Shown piece after piece: positions 1 to 4,861 of a stretch of 7,290 nt of DNA. A program made the position numbers and the translations under genes. Location of the stretch: contig RFZE01000070.1 in the NCBI GenBank assembly GCA_009920875.1, forward strand, positions 1 to 7,290. The letters are read 5' to 3'. Below the pieces are notes generated by a model, which was not told the origin of the DNA, made no database searches, and saw only the letters and a list, made by a program, of their open reading frames with translations. This DNA comes from Alphaproteobacteria bacterium (lineage in GTDB: Bacteria > Pseudomonadota > Alphaproteobacteria > RS24). How positions within the stretch are numbered: the first letter of the stretch is position 1; every line of letters starts with the position of its first letter.

Positions 1-194
1 TGGGGCAATTATTGGTCGTCGCGGTAATTCTCTTATTCATGCATTATGTGAAACCGCGACTGATGACGGCATTGGCACGGCATGAAAAAGGGGCGCCTGC
101 CGTCACGCAAATCGTGCTGCAAACGCCCCTGATTTTCATGGGCGGCATATCCGTCTATTGGCTGCTCGACCGGCTGAGCGGCATTGGCAGCTAG
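1..194 (+). CDS. C-terminal end of an unidentified membrane protein (5' partial)
   Basis: The reading frame is open from the first complete codon (base 3, GGG CAA TTA TTG...) to a TAG at 192-194, so this is most likely the tail of a longer gene starting outside the window. The TTG at 12 could serve as a start but has no visible ribosome site. The roughly 63 visible residues hold two hydrophobic stretches (LLVVAVILLFMHYV and, nearer the end, IVLQTPLIFMGGISVYWLL) joined by a short basic-polar loop (KPRLMTALARHEKG). This is typical of two transmembrane helices with a short polar tail. I recognise no family and assign no function. The gene ends one base before the tail of the convergent minus-strand crotonase gene. 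Confidence 0.6.
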   Translation, partial: GQLLVVAVILLFMHYVKPRLMTALARHEKGAPAVTQIVLQTPLIFMGGISVYWLLDRLSGIGS

Positions 195-195
195 A

Positions 196-1035
196 CTATT
201 CAGCCGCTTTTTTGGTTTCCGCGTCTTCGTAAACGGCGGGACGGCCTTCCAATTCGGCTTTCACCGCTTCAATTTGGTTCGGATGGCCGATAATGTCGTC
301 TTGCAACACGCTTTCCAGCATTAATGTGTCGCCGACAAAGCGGTCTGCCGGTTCATTGAACAGGCGTTTGGTGCCGCGAATGGCATCGGGATTGCGCGCG
401 GCAATCGCCGTTGCGGTTTCAAAAGCCGCCTCAATCGGGTTTTCGGTAATGCGGGTCAAAAAGCCATATTCATAGGCCTCATCGGCTTCAAAAATACGCG
501 CCGTCATGGCCAGTTCTTTGACAATATCTTCGCGCGCCACGCGGGTCATGACATGGGTGGTGCCCATATCCGGCACCAAACCCCAGCGCGCTTCCATAAT
601 GGAAAATTTCGTACCCGGCGCGGCATAGCGCATATCGGCGCCCATAAACAGCTGAAACCCGCCGCCCAGCGCAAAACCTTGCGCGGCGGCAATGACCGGC
701 ACTTCGATTTCGCGCCAGGTAAATGCCACTTTTTGCGGGCGATTGGCCAGCCCATGCGTGCGCTCGGCCAATTTTTGACGCTGTTTGCCATCGGTCACGC
801 CGGCATCGCCGCCTTCAGCCATTTTGGCAAAATTGCCCATATCCAGACCGGCACAAAAGGCACGTCCCTCGCCGGAAAGAACAACGGCGCGGATCGATTT
901 ATCGGCTTTAATGCGCTCGCCACATTCAATCAGCGCGTCCATCATCTCAGCGTCCAGCGCATTCATTTTGTCACCGCGAATGAGATGCGCATGTGCAATA
1001 TGGTTCTCAATCTTCAAATCAATACGGTTTTCCAT
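196..1035 (-). CDS. Crotonase-family enoyl-CoA hydratase/isomerase
   Basis: This 279-residue protein has the crotonase fold, which acts on acyl-CoA thioesters in the cytoplasm, usually hydrating or isomerising enoyl-CoA in fatty-acid or related degradation. The first oxyanion-hole segment is FCAGLDM (60-66) and the second is GFALGGG (120-126). FSIMEARWGLVPDMG (144-158) supplies Glu148, aligning with the second catalytic glutamate of rat mitochondrial hydratase (Glu164). The position of the first catalytic glutamate (Glu144 in rat) is Gln128 here (GGGFQ), so classical two-glutamate hydratase activity is doubtful. The overall pattern resembles the proteobacterial group annotated as provisional enoyl-CoA hydratase PRK07509; this is from memory. 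An AGGAGA ribosome site sits 5 bases before the ATG (complement of 1041-1046). The gene starts 30 bp after the sugar kinase on the same strand, so the two are probably cotranscribed. The exact substrate is unknown. Confidence 0.9.
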   Translation of the reverse strand: MENRIDLKIENHIAHAHLIRGDKMNALDAEMMDALIECGERIKADKSIRAVVLSGEGRAFCAGLDMGNFAKMAEGGDAGVTDGKQRQKLAERTHGLANRPQKVAFTWREIEVPVIAAAQGFALGGGFQLFMGADMRYAAPGTKFSIMEARWGLVPDMGTTHVMTRVAREDIVKELAMTARIFEADEAYEYGFLTRITENPIEAAFETATAIAARNPDAIRGTKRLFNEPADRFVGDTLMLESVLQDDIIGHPNQIEAVKAELEGRPAVYEDAETKKAAE

Positions 1036-1040
1036 CTTTA

Positions 1041-1046
1041 TCTCCT
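1041..1046 (-). promoter_or_regulatory. Ribosome binding site of the crotonase gene
   Basis: The minus strand reads AGGAGA, followed by five bases (TAAAG) and the ATG at 1033-1035. It is the only clear Shine-Dalgarno sequence in the 30-bp gap after the kinase stop codon. It fixes the crotonase start and shows the gene is translated independently within the operon. Confidence 0.75.
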
Positions 1047-1065
1047 GTGATGGCTCCCAAGCGTT

Positions 1066-2505
1066 TCAGGCGGCGCGATGGCGTGCCATGAAGCTTTCAT
1101 GAAAAGAAGCATAGACCTGATGGGCGTTTTTGTCAGGGGTAAAAATGCCCCGCGCTTGATAGGCCTGAAGCGCCATTTGGCGCGGTTCCGCGCCAATATG
1201 CACGGCTGCGGCAAAAAGCGCAGTCGCAAAGGCGCAATCGGTCTCAGCACCGCGCTTTATCTCAACATTCAGCATATCGGCCAGCATTTGGCAGAAAAAA
1301 TCGCTTTGCCCGCCACCGCCCAAAACATGCAGGGTTTTGGCGCGCTGCCCCAGTTTTCCCGTCATATCGTGCCAAATGGCGGTCAAAACATGGCCGACCC
1401 CCTCATAGGCGGCCCGCGCCATATGGTTGGCCGTATGCGCGCGCGTCAGCCCACGCATTTCGGCGCGTAAATCGGCTTGCCAAAACGGCGCACGCGCACC
1501 CGATAAATAAGGGTAAAACATCACGCCCTCGGCGCCTATGGCGGTGTTGACGGCGGCTTTTTCAAATGCCTGTGCATCGAGCTTTGGTGTAAATTGCCGA
1601 CGGGCAAATTCAAGCGCGCCCATGCAATCGCTCATTCCGGCGGCGTGATAGCCAAGCCCGTCAATAATATGCGGATAATAAGAAACCGGCGGAAAGCGCG
1701 TATCTTGCGCCGTGGCCAATGAAATCACCCCGGCCGAAGCCAGTTTCACCGTTGCGCTATTTGCCTCAAGCGGTGCAACGCACAGCCATTCCATTGAAGT
1801 GTCAATGGCGCCTTGATAGACCGGCACGCAAGGCAGGCCAAATTCTGTCGCCGCCTTGTCACTGACCATGCCGATTTTTGCACCGCTGGGCCGCAATTCA
1901 GGAAAAGCGGCGGGCGCAATGCCGCTCATGGCGGTCAATGTGTCATGCCATGCGCCATTGCGGTCGGCCATCAGACTGCCGACCGCTTCGCTGGCATCGC
2001 TTTTATGAGCGCCGGTCAATTGCGCCGCCAGCCAGTCCTTGGCGAAATAGAGTTTTTCGGTGGCGGCGATAATTTTCGCTTCATGGGTCGCCAGCCAAAT
2101 AAGCTGCGGCAAGGTCCAAGTCGCATTGGGGGCATTGCCGCTCAATGCTTCCACCTTGCCTTGCGCGGCCAATTCAGCGGCTTGCGCGGCGGCGCGCTGG
2201 TCATTCCACATAATCGCCGGACGCAAAACCGAGCCTGCGCTGTCGCATAAAACCGCAATATGCGCCCCGCCCGAAAAACTTATCGCGGCTATATTGTCCA
2301 GCGCATCACCATTTTGGGCGCGTAAATCGGCCAATGCGCCATGCATAGCGGCGCGCCAATCGGCGGGGTTTTGCTCGCTATGGCCGGGCGCCGGCTGATG
2401 GGTGTCATAAGCGGCGCGCGCGACCGAAAGCGATGTGCCGCTTTCGTCAATCAAACAGGCTTTCAGCGCACTGGCGCCCAGATCTATGCCGAGAAAATTA
2501 CTCAT
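1066..2505 (-). CDS. FGGY-family carbohydrate kinase, probably xylulokinase-like
   Basis: This 479-residue protein is a member of the FGGY sugar-kinase family (ATP-dependent phosphorylation of a pentulose or related polyol in the cytoplasm). Phosphate-1 motif GIDLGASALK lies at 6-15, HSEQNPADW at 42-50, PAIMWNDQR at 96-104, the catalytic base Asp236 in YQGAID (E. coli XylB Asp233), and the adenosine-side LGGGGQS near the C-terminus. Length and order match xylulokinase (D-xylulose to D-xylulose 5-phosphate). Several hallmark motifs deviate, however: GQMHG of E. coli XylB is GGAHI (79-83), the LGTSGV phosphate loop is LASAGV (256-261), and SGERTP is SGARAP. The true substrate is therefore uncertain, and erythritol-, ribulose- or other FGGY-type activity cannot be excluded. 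The ATG at 2503-2505 is the only start leaving the N-terminal motif intact. AGGA abuts it with no spacer, which suits a leaderless message better than a normal ribosome site. The crotonase gene follows after 30 bp. Confidence 0.85.
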   Translation of the reverse strand: MSNFLGIDLGASALKACLIDESGTSLSVARAAYDTHQPAPGHSEQNPADWRAAMHGALADLRAQNGDALDNIAAISFSGGAHIAVLCDSAGSVLRPAIMWNDQRAAAQAAELAAQGKVEALSGNAPNATWTLPQLIWLATHEAKIIAATEKLYFAKDWLAAQLTGAHKSDASEAVGSLMADRNGAWHDTLTAMSGIAPAAFPELRPSGAKIGMVSDKAATEFGLPCVPVYQGAIDTSMEWLCVAPLEANSATVKLASAGVISLATAQDTRFPPVSYYPHIIDGLGYHAAGMSDCMGALEFARRQFTPKLDAQAFEKAAVNTAIGAEGVMFYPYLSGARAPFWQADLRAEMRGLTRAHTANHMARAAYEGVGHVLTAIWHDMTGKLGQRAKTLHVLGGGGQSDFFCQMLADMLNVEIKRGAETDCAFATALFAAAVHIGAEPRQMALQAYQARGIFTPDKNAHQVYASFHESFMARHRAA

Positions 2506-2510
2506 TCCTG

Positions 2511-2539
2511 CTTATAGGCCAGAAAAAGGGCGCCTGCAA
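2511..2539 (-). promoter_or_regulatory. Candidate promoter for the kinase operon, possibly giving a leaderless mRNA
   Basis: On the minus strand, TTGCAG (complement of 2534-2539) is followed by a 17-base spacer and TATAAG (complement of 2511-2516). TATAAG matches five of six bases of the -10 consensus; TTGCAG matches only three of six. The kinase ATG begins five bases after the -10 box, so transcription would start at or beside the initiation codon. An intrinsic terminator lies directly upstream, so the operon needs either a promoter this close or readthrough. The -35 box sits inside the 3' half of the terminator stem. The prediction rests on pattern only. Confidence 0.4.
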
Positions 2540-2550
2540 AGCAAGCGCCC
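2523..2550 (-). terminator. Strong intrinsic terminator after the small ORF
   Basis: The minus-strand RNA reads GGGCGCUUGC, a UUU loop, then GCAGGCGCCC: a ten-pair stem including one G-U pair, followed immediately by UUUUU (complement of 2523-2527). This is a textbook rho-independent terminator. It lies 42 bases past the stop codon of the 31-codon ORF and only 17 bases before the kinase start codon. It therefore either ends an independent short transcript or acts as an attenuator for the kinase operon. The plus strand would have an A-tract before the stem, so termination is directional. Confidence 0.8.
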
Positions 2551-2551
2551 C

Positions 2552-2567
2552 CTCCAATATTTTGGAG
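2552..2567 (-). other. Small hairpin CTCCAA-loop-TTGGAG
   Basis: A perfect six-pair inverted repeat with a four-base loop lies two bases from the terminator stem. On the minus-strand RNA it is the second of three consecutive hairpins between the small ORF and the kinase. It has no U-tract, so it is not a terminator on its own. It may stabilise the 3' end of the small transcript or form part of an alternative fold. Confidence 0.5.
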
Positions 2568-2571
2568 TCGT

Positions 2572-2591
2572 GATTGGATTTAAGGCCAATC
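2572..2591 (-). other. Hairpin GATTGG-loop-CCAATC just after the small ORF
   Basis: A perfect six-pair inverted repeat with an eight-base loop starts one base after the TAG stop of the small ORF (minus-strand reading). Together with the hairpin at 2552-2567 and the terminator it makes a run of three stem-loops within about 70 bases. The role is unknown; a structured 3' untranslated region is the simplest reading. Confidence 0.5.
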
Positions 2592-2592
2592 C

Positions 2593-2688
2593 CTAATTGT
2601 TTTCGTGTGCAAATGGACCCGAAGGTTGCTCCACGTCCATGCTCAAACACCGGGTTTCAAACCTCAAATACTTCCGTTCACTAGACAA
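2593..2688 (-). CDS. Small ORF, 31 residues, TTG start, unknown function
   Basis: The minus strand carries a 31-codon frame starting at TTG (complement of 2686-2688) and ending at TAG (complement of 2593-2595). The product begins MSSERKYLRFETR, continues through CLSMDVEQPS and ends GPFAHENN. It is hydrophilic, with a single cysteine, no hydrophobic helix and no signal peptide. The case for translation is the leader: an exceptionally long Shine-Dalgarno match ends seven bases before the TTG. The frame is followed by hairpins and a strong terminator, giving a complete short transcription unit of roughly 200 bases. I do not recognise the family. It could be a genuine small protein, a leader peptide controlling the downstream kinase, or an RNA that titrates ribosomes. 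No conservation test was possible, so coding status is supported mainly by the ribosome site. Confidence 0.55.
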   Translation of the reverse strand: MSSERKYLRFETRCLSMDVEQPSGPFAHENN

Positions 2689-2704
2689 TGGATCACCTCC
2701 TTTC
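2689..2704 (-). promoter_or_regulatory. Extreme Shine-Dalgarno sequence of the small ORF
   Basis: The minus strand reads GAAAGGAGGTGATCCA directly before TTG. Read on the plus strand, these 16 bases equal the 3' end of alphaproteobacterial 16S rRNA (TGGATCACCTCCTTTC, from general knowledge), so the message could pair with the whole anti-Shine-Dalgarno tail. GGAGG lies seven bases before the TTG, the ideal distance. Ordinary genes in this window have four- to six-base matches. The flanks do not resemble 16S rRNA, so this is not an rRNA fragment. Confidence 0.75.
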
Positions 2705-2719
2705 GGTTGTTGAAGATAC

Positions 2720-2748
2720 AATTAAAACTTTAGGGTGATTTGATTCAA
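2720..2748 (-). promoter_or_regulatory. Possible promoter of the small ORF
   Basis: On the minus strand, TTGAAT (complement of 2743-2748), a 17-base spacer and TTAATT (complement of 2720-2725) would give a leader of about 25-30 bases ending in the long ribosome site. Each box is only a partial consensus match, in an AT-rich stretch, so this is a weak prediction. It overlaps the candidate plus-strand promoter for the thioesterase gene. Confidence 0.25.
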
Positions 2749-2768
2749 CTGCAAAAAACTTTTACTGT
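2740..2768 (+). promoter_or_regulatory. Possible promoter of the thioesterase-HIT unit
   Basis: TTGATT (2740-2745), a 17-base spacer and TACTGT (2763-2768) precede the thioesterase start by 22 bases. This leaves room for a short leader with the AGGAG ribosome site at 2780-2784. Matches are four of six at -35 and three of six at -10, so support is modest. The region is the only AT-rich stretch upstream of the gene. Confidence 0.3.
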
Positions 2769-2790
2769 CGCGGACAAATAGGAGAAACCC

Positions 2791-3438
2791 ATGTTGCGCT
2801 ATCAAATCATTCCGGTGACCCCGTTTCAGCAAAACTGCACCGTGTTTTGGAACGAAGAAACCAAAAAGGGCGGCATTGTCGACCCCGGTGGCGATTTGGC
2901 ATTGCTCAATAAGTTCATCGATGAGCAGGGCATTGAAATTGAAAAAATTCTCGTCACCCATGGTCATCTCGACCATGCCGGCTCGGTAAAAGCCATGGCC
3001 GATGAGCGCAATATTCCGATTATCGGCCCGCATAAGGATGACAAGTTTTGGATTGACGGCATGCCCGAGGCGGCAGCGCAATATGGCTTTCCTAAAGCGC
3101 TCGCCTTTGAGCCCGATCAATGGTTGGAGCATGGCGATAAGGTGACGGTCGCCGATGTCGATTTCGATGTTGTGCATTGCCCCGGCCATACGCCCGGCCA
3201 TGTCGTATTTGTGCAAAGCGACGATAAGGTGGCGATGGTCGGCGATGTGTTGTTTCAAGGCTCTATCGGGCGCACGGATTTCCCGAAGGGCAATTATCAG
3301 CAATTGATTGACAGCATCACCCAGCGCCTCTGGCCGCTCGGGCTTGATATTACTTTTATCCCGGGTCATGGCCCGACCTCGACTTTTGAGGCTGAGAAAA
3401 AAACCAACCCCTTTGTCTCTGACGCGGCGCTCGGCTAG
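2791..3438 (+). CDS. gloC: MBL-fold metallohydrolase, GloC/YcbL-type hydroxyacylglutathione hydrolase
   Basis: This 215-residue metallo-beta-lactamase-fold protein closely matches E. coli YcbL (GloC), a short type-II glyoxalase that hydrolyses thioesters such as S-lactoylglutathione during methylglyoxal detoxification in the cytoplasm. The full dinuclear metal set is visible: THGHLDHAG gives His57, His59, Asp61 and His62; His133 lies in CPGHTPGH; Asp152 in VGDVLF; and His193 in IPGHGP. The N-terminal IIPVTPFQQNC and the GRTDFP segment (160-165) are also typical of the YcbL group. Length fits the short YcbL form, which lacks the C-terminal glutathione-binding domain of GloB, so the physiological thioester is not certain. 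AGGAG at 2780-2784, six bases before the ATG, supports the start. A HIT-family gene follows after 2 bp, so the two are an operon. Confidence 0.92.
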   Translation: MLRYQIIPVTPFQQNCTVFWNEETKKGGIVDPGGDLALLNKFIDEQGIEIEKILVTHGHLDHAGSVKAMADERNIPIIGPHKDDKFWIDGMPEAAAQYGFPKALAFEPDQWLEHGDKVTVADVDFDVVHCPGHTPGHVVFVQSDDKVAMVGDVLFQGSIGRTDFPKGNYQQLIDSITQRLWPLGLDITFIPGHGPTSTFEAEKKTNPFVSDAALG

Positions 3439-3440
3439 AT

Positions 3441-3842
3441 ATGGCGTTTCAGCTTGATGACAGGCTGGCCGCCGACACCGTCTCGGTCATGCAAAGCGGT
3501 GTCATTGATGTCCGCATGATGCGCGATGCGCGCTATTATTGGCTGGTGCTGGTGCCGAAAATAGAAGGCGCGGTCGAATGGTTCGACCTGCCCGATGTGG
3601 CGGCGCGCGGCTTGTTCACCACGGCGCAAGAATGCGCGCAAAGGCTGCAAGCTTTGACGCGGGCCGATAAAATGAACATTGCCGCGCTCGGCATTATGGT
3701 GAAACAATTGCACGTGCATGTGATTGCGCGCCATGAAGCTGATGAGGCTTGGCCGGGGCCGGTTTGGGGCGTCGGTGAGGCTGTCGATTTTGATGAGGCC
3801 GAATTGAAAGACCGGCTTATCGCCCTGCGCGCCATTTTATAA
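3441..3842 (+). CDS. HIT-family protein (histidine triad nucleotide hydrolase/transferase)
   Basis: This 133-residue protein belongs to the histidine-triad superfamily, cytoplasmic enzymes that cleave nucleotide phosphoanhydrides or phosphoramidates (Ap4A-type or AMP-NH2-type substrates). The active-site segment is MVKQLHVHVIAR (86-97). The usual His-x-His-x-His triad appears as Gln89-x-His91-x-His93, keeping the central nucleophilic histidine (His91). This Q-L-H-V-H form followed by AWPGPVWG (103-110) is characteristic of a proteobacterial subgroup of short HIT proteins, from memory. The N-terminal DVRMMRDARYYWLVLVPK (23-40) fits the first beta strands. The start lies 2 bp after the thioesterase stop with no separate ribosome site, pointing to translational coupling. 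The substrate is not known. Confidence 0.85.
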   Translation: MAFQLDDRLAADTVSVMQSGVIDVRMMRDARYYWLVLVPKIEGAVEWFDLPDVAARGLFTTAQECAQRLQALTRADKMNIAALGIMVKQLHVHVIARHEADEAWPGPVWGVGEAVDFDEAELKDRLIALRAIL

Positions 3843-3888
3843 TTACGATTCCTGAAGCGATGCTTTTTTCCGTCGCCTGCCGCCCTAT

Positions 3889-4605
3889 ATGAGCCTCATG
3901 GCGGATATGTTAGCGAGTTTCCCGACAGATTTTCGCGCGCTGGTTTTTGGCGCGCGCGGCGGTTTGGGCGCGGCATTTGTTGCCGCGTTGCAATCGCGCT
4001 GTCAGGTGACGGCTTTGACGCACGCCGATATTGATATTTGCGATGAGGCGGCGCTGGCCGTTTTGGCTGAACAAGAAAAGGCGCGCGGGCCTCTGCATCT
4101 CATCATTAATGCGACCGGGCTGTTGCATGATGCGGCGGCGGGCATTCAACCAGAAAAAGCGCTCAAGCAAATCAACGCCGAAGCGATGGCGCAAGTGCTG
4201 GCCGTCAACGCTGTCGGCCCGGCGCTTATTGCGAAATATTTTCTGCCGCTTTTGGCGCGAGAGGAAAAAGCGGTGATGGCGCATTTATCGGCCCGTGTCG
4301 GATCCATATCGGATAATCGCATGGGCGGCTGGACCAGCTATCGCGCTGCCAAAGCGGCGCAGAATATGGTGGTCAAAAATGCCGCCATTGAAACGGCGCG
4401 CCGCGACAAACAAAAAATCATTATCGGCCTGCATCCGGGCACGGTGGACAGTGATTTATCAGCGCCTTTTCAAGGCAATGTGGCAGAAGGTAAATTATTC
4501 ACGCCACCGCAATCGGCCGGTTACCTATTGCAAGTGATTGACACCGTGACGCCGCCGGATAGCGGCAAAGTTTTTGCCTGGGACGGACAAGAAGTGCCGG
4601 CCTGA
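3889..4605 (+). CDS. Short-chain dehydrogenase/reductase (SDR), C-factor/CsgA-like
   Basis: This 238-residue classical SDR is an NAD(P)-dependent oxidoreductase of unknown substrate. The cofactor loop GARGGLG (21-27) has the Gly-x3-Gly-x-Gly spacing, NATG (74-77) replaces the common NAAG, and Asn107, Ser139, Tyr151 and Lys155 complete the catalytic tetrad (LSARVGS, YRAAK). The arrangement SARVGSISDNRMGGWTSYRA resembles C-factor-like SDRs named after Myxococcus CsgA; the signalling role of that protein should not be assumed. The start is uncertain: ATG at 3889, 3898 and 3907 are all in frame, all precede the cofactor loop, and none has a good ribosome site. The gene begins 46 bp after the HIT stop and may be cotranscribed. 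It converges on the photorepair operon with one base between stop codons. From memory, such SDRs are recurrent neighbours of PhrB-type photolyases in other proteobacteria. Confidence 0.85.
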   Translation: MSLMADMLASFPTDFRALVFGARGGLGAAFVAALQSRCQVTALTHADIDICDEAALAVLAEQEKARGPLHLIINATGLLHDAAAGIQPEKALKQINAEAMAQVLAVNAVGPALIAKYFLPLLAREEKAVMAHLSARVGSISDNRMGGWTSYRAAKAAQNMVVKNAAIETARRDKQKIIIGLHPGTVDSDLSAPFQGNVAEGKLFTPPQSAGYLLQVIDTVTPPDSGKVFAWDGQEVPA

Positions 4606-4606
4606 G

Positions 4607-4861
4607 CTAGCTGGTTTCCAAGCGCCTGAAATCGGCGGGCAATTTTGCCCCTTGAAAATCAATATGCACAATATTCGCCTTATGGCGGCGGCACCAAACC
4701 TGAATGCCGTAATCGGTAAAGCCGACATCCATGGCGGCATAATCTTGCGGGCTTTGCAGTGGCGACAATGCGGCCAGTTCATCGGCACATTTTGAACACA
4801 CGACATATTGCGTGATGGATAAAGACAGCGCTTCCAATGGCAGGGTCGGTTTATCGCTCAT
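4607..4861 (-). CDS. Conserved-looking small CxxC...CxxH protein, unknown function
   Basis: This 84-residue acidic-to-neutral protein has no signal peptide or membrane helix. It carries CSKC (Cys22, Cys25) and, 31 residues on, CRRH (Cys57, His60), four plausible ligands for one zinc ion. Other striking segments are DVGFTDYG (45-52), QVWCRRH (54-60) and ANIVHIDFQG just after. The combination looks like a conserved family, but I cannot name it. It is the last gene of the photorepair operon: its ATG overlaps the photolyase TGA in the four bases ATGA (4858-4861). GGAG (complement of 4870-4873) lies eight bases upstream inside the photolyase gene, so translation is coupled. An accessory role in photolyase metal-cluster assembly or DNA repair is a hypothesis from position only. 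Confidence 0.8.
   Translation of the reverse strand: MSDKPTLPLEALSLSITQYVVCSKCADELAALSPLQSPQDYAAMDVGFTDYGIQVWCRRHKANIVHIDFQGAKLPADFRRLETS

Noticed and set aside
2613..2640. ATGGAC ... GTCCAT inverted repeat inside the small ORF
   Set aside because: A six-pair stem with a 16-base loop is unremarkable on its own. It is noted only as possible extra structure in the short transcript.
2689..2704. Fragment of a 16S rRNA gene on the plus strand
   Set aside because: Only 16 bases match the rRNA 3' end, and the flanking sequence does not continue into 16S or spacer sequence. A long Shine-Dalgarno site for the minus-strand small ORF explains it better.
2709..2749. Inverted repeat GTTGAA ... TTCAAC upstream of the thioesterase gene
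   Set aside because: Six-base arms separated by about 30 AT-rich bases are expected by chance. No further symmetry supports an operator.
2722..3369. 215-residue frame on the minus strand opposite the thioesterase
   Set aside because: The plus strand encodes a complete metallo-beta-lactamase-fold protein with every metal ligand. The antisense frame shows no motif and crosses the intergenic region.
3853..3869. Possible terminator AAGC-GAT-GCTT plus T-run after the HIT gene
   Set aside because: The stem is only four pairs, too weak to call. The SDR gene follows in the same direction and may be cotranscribed.
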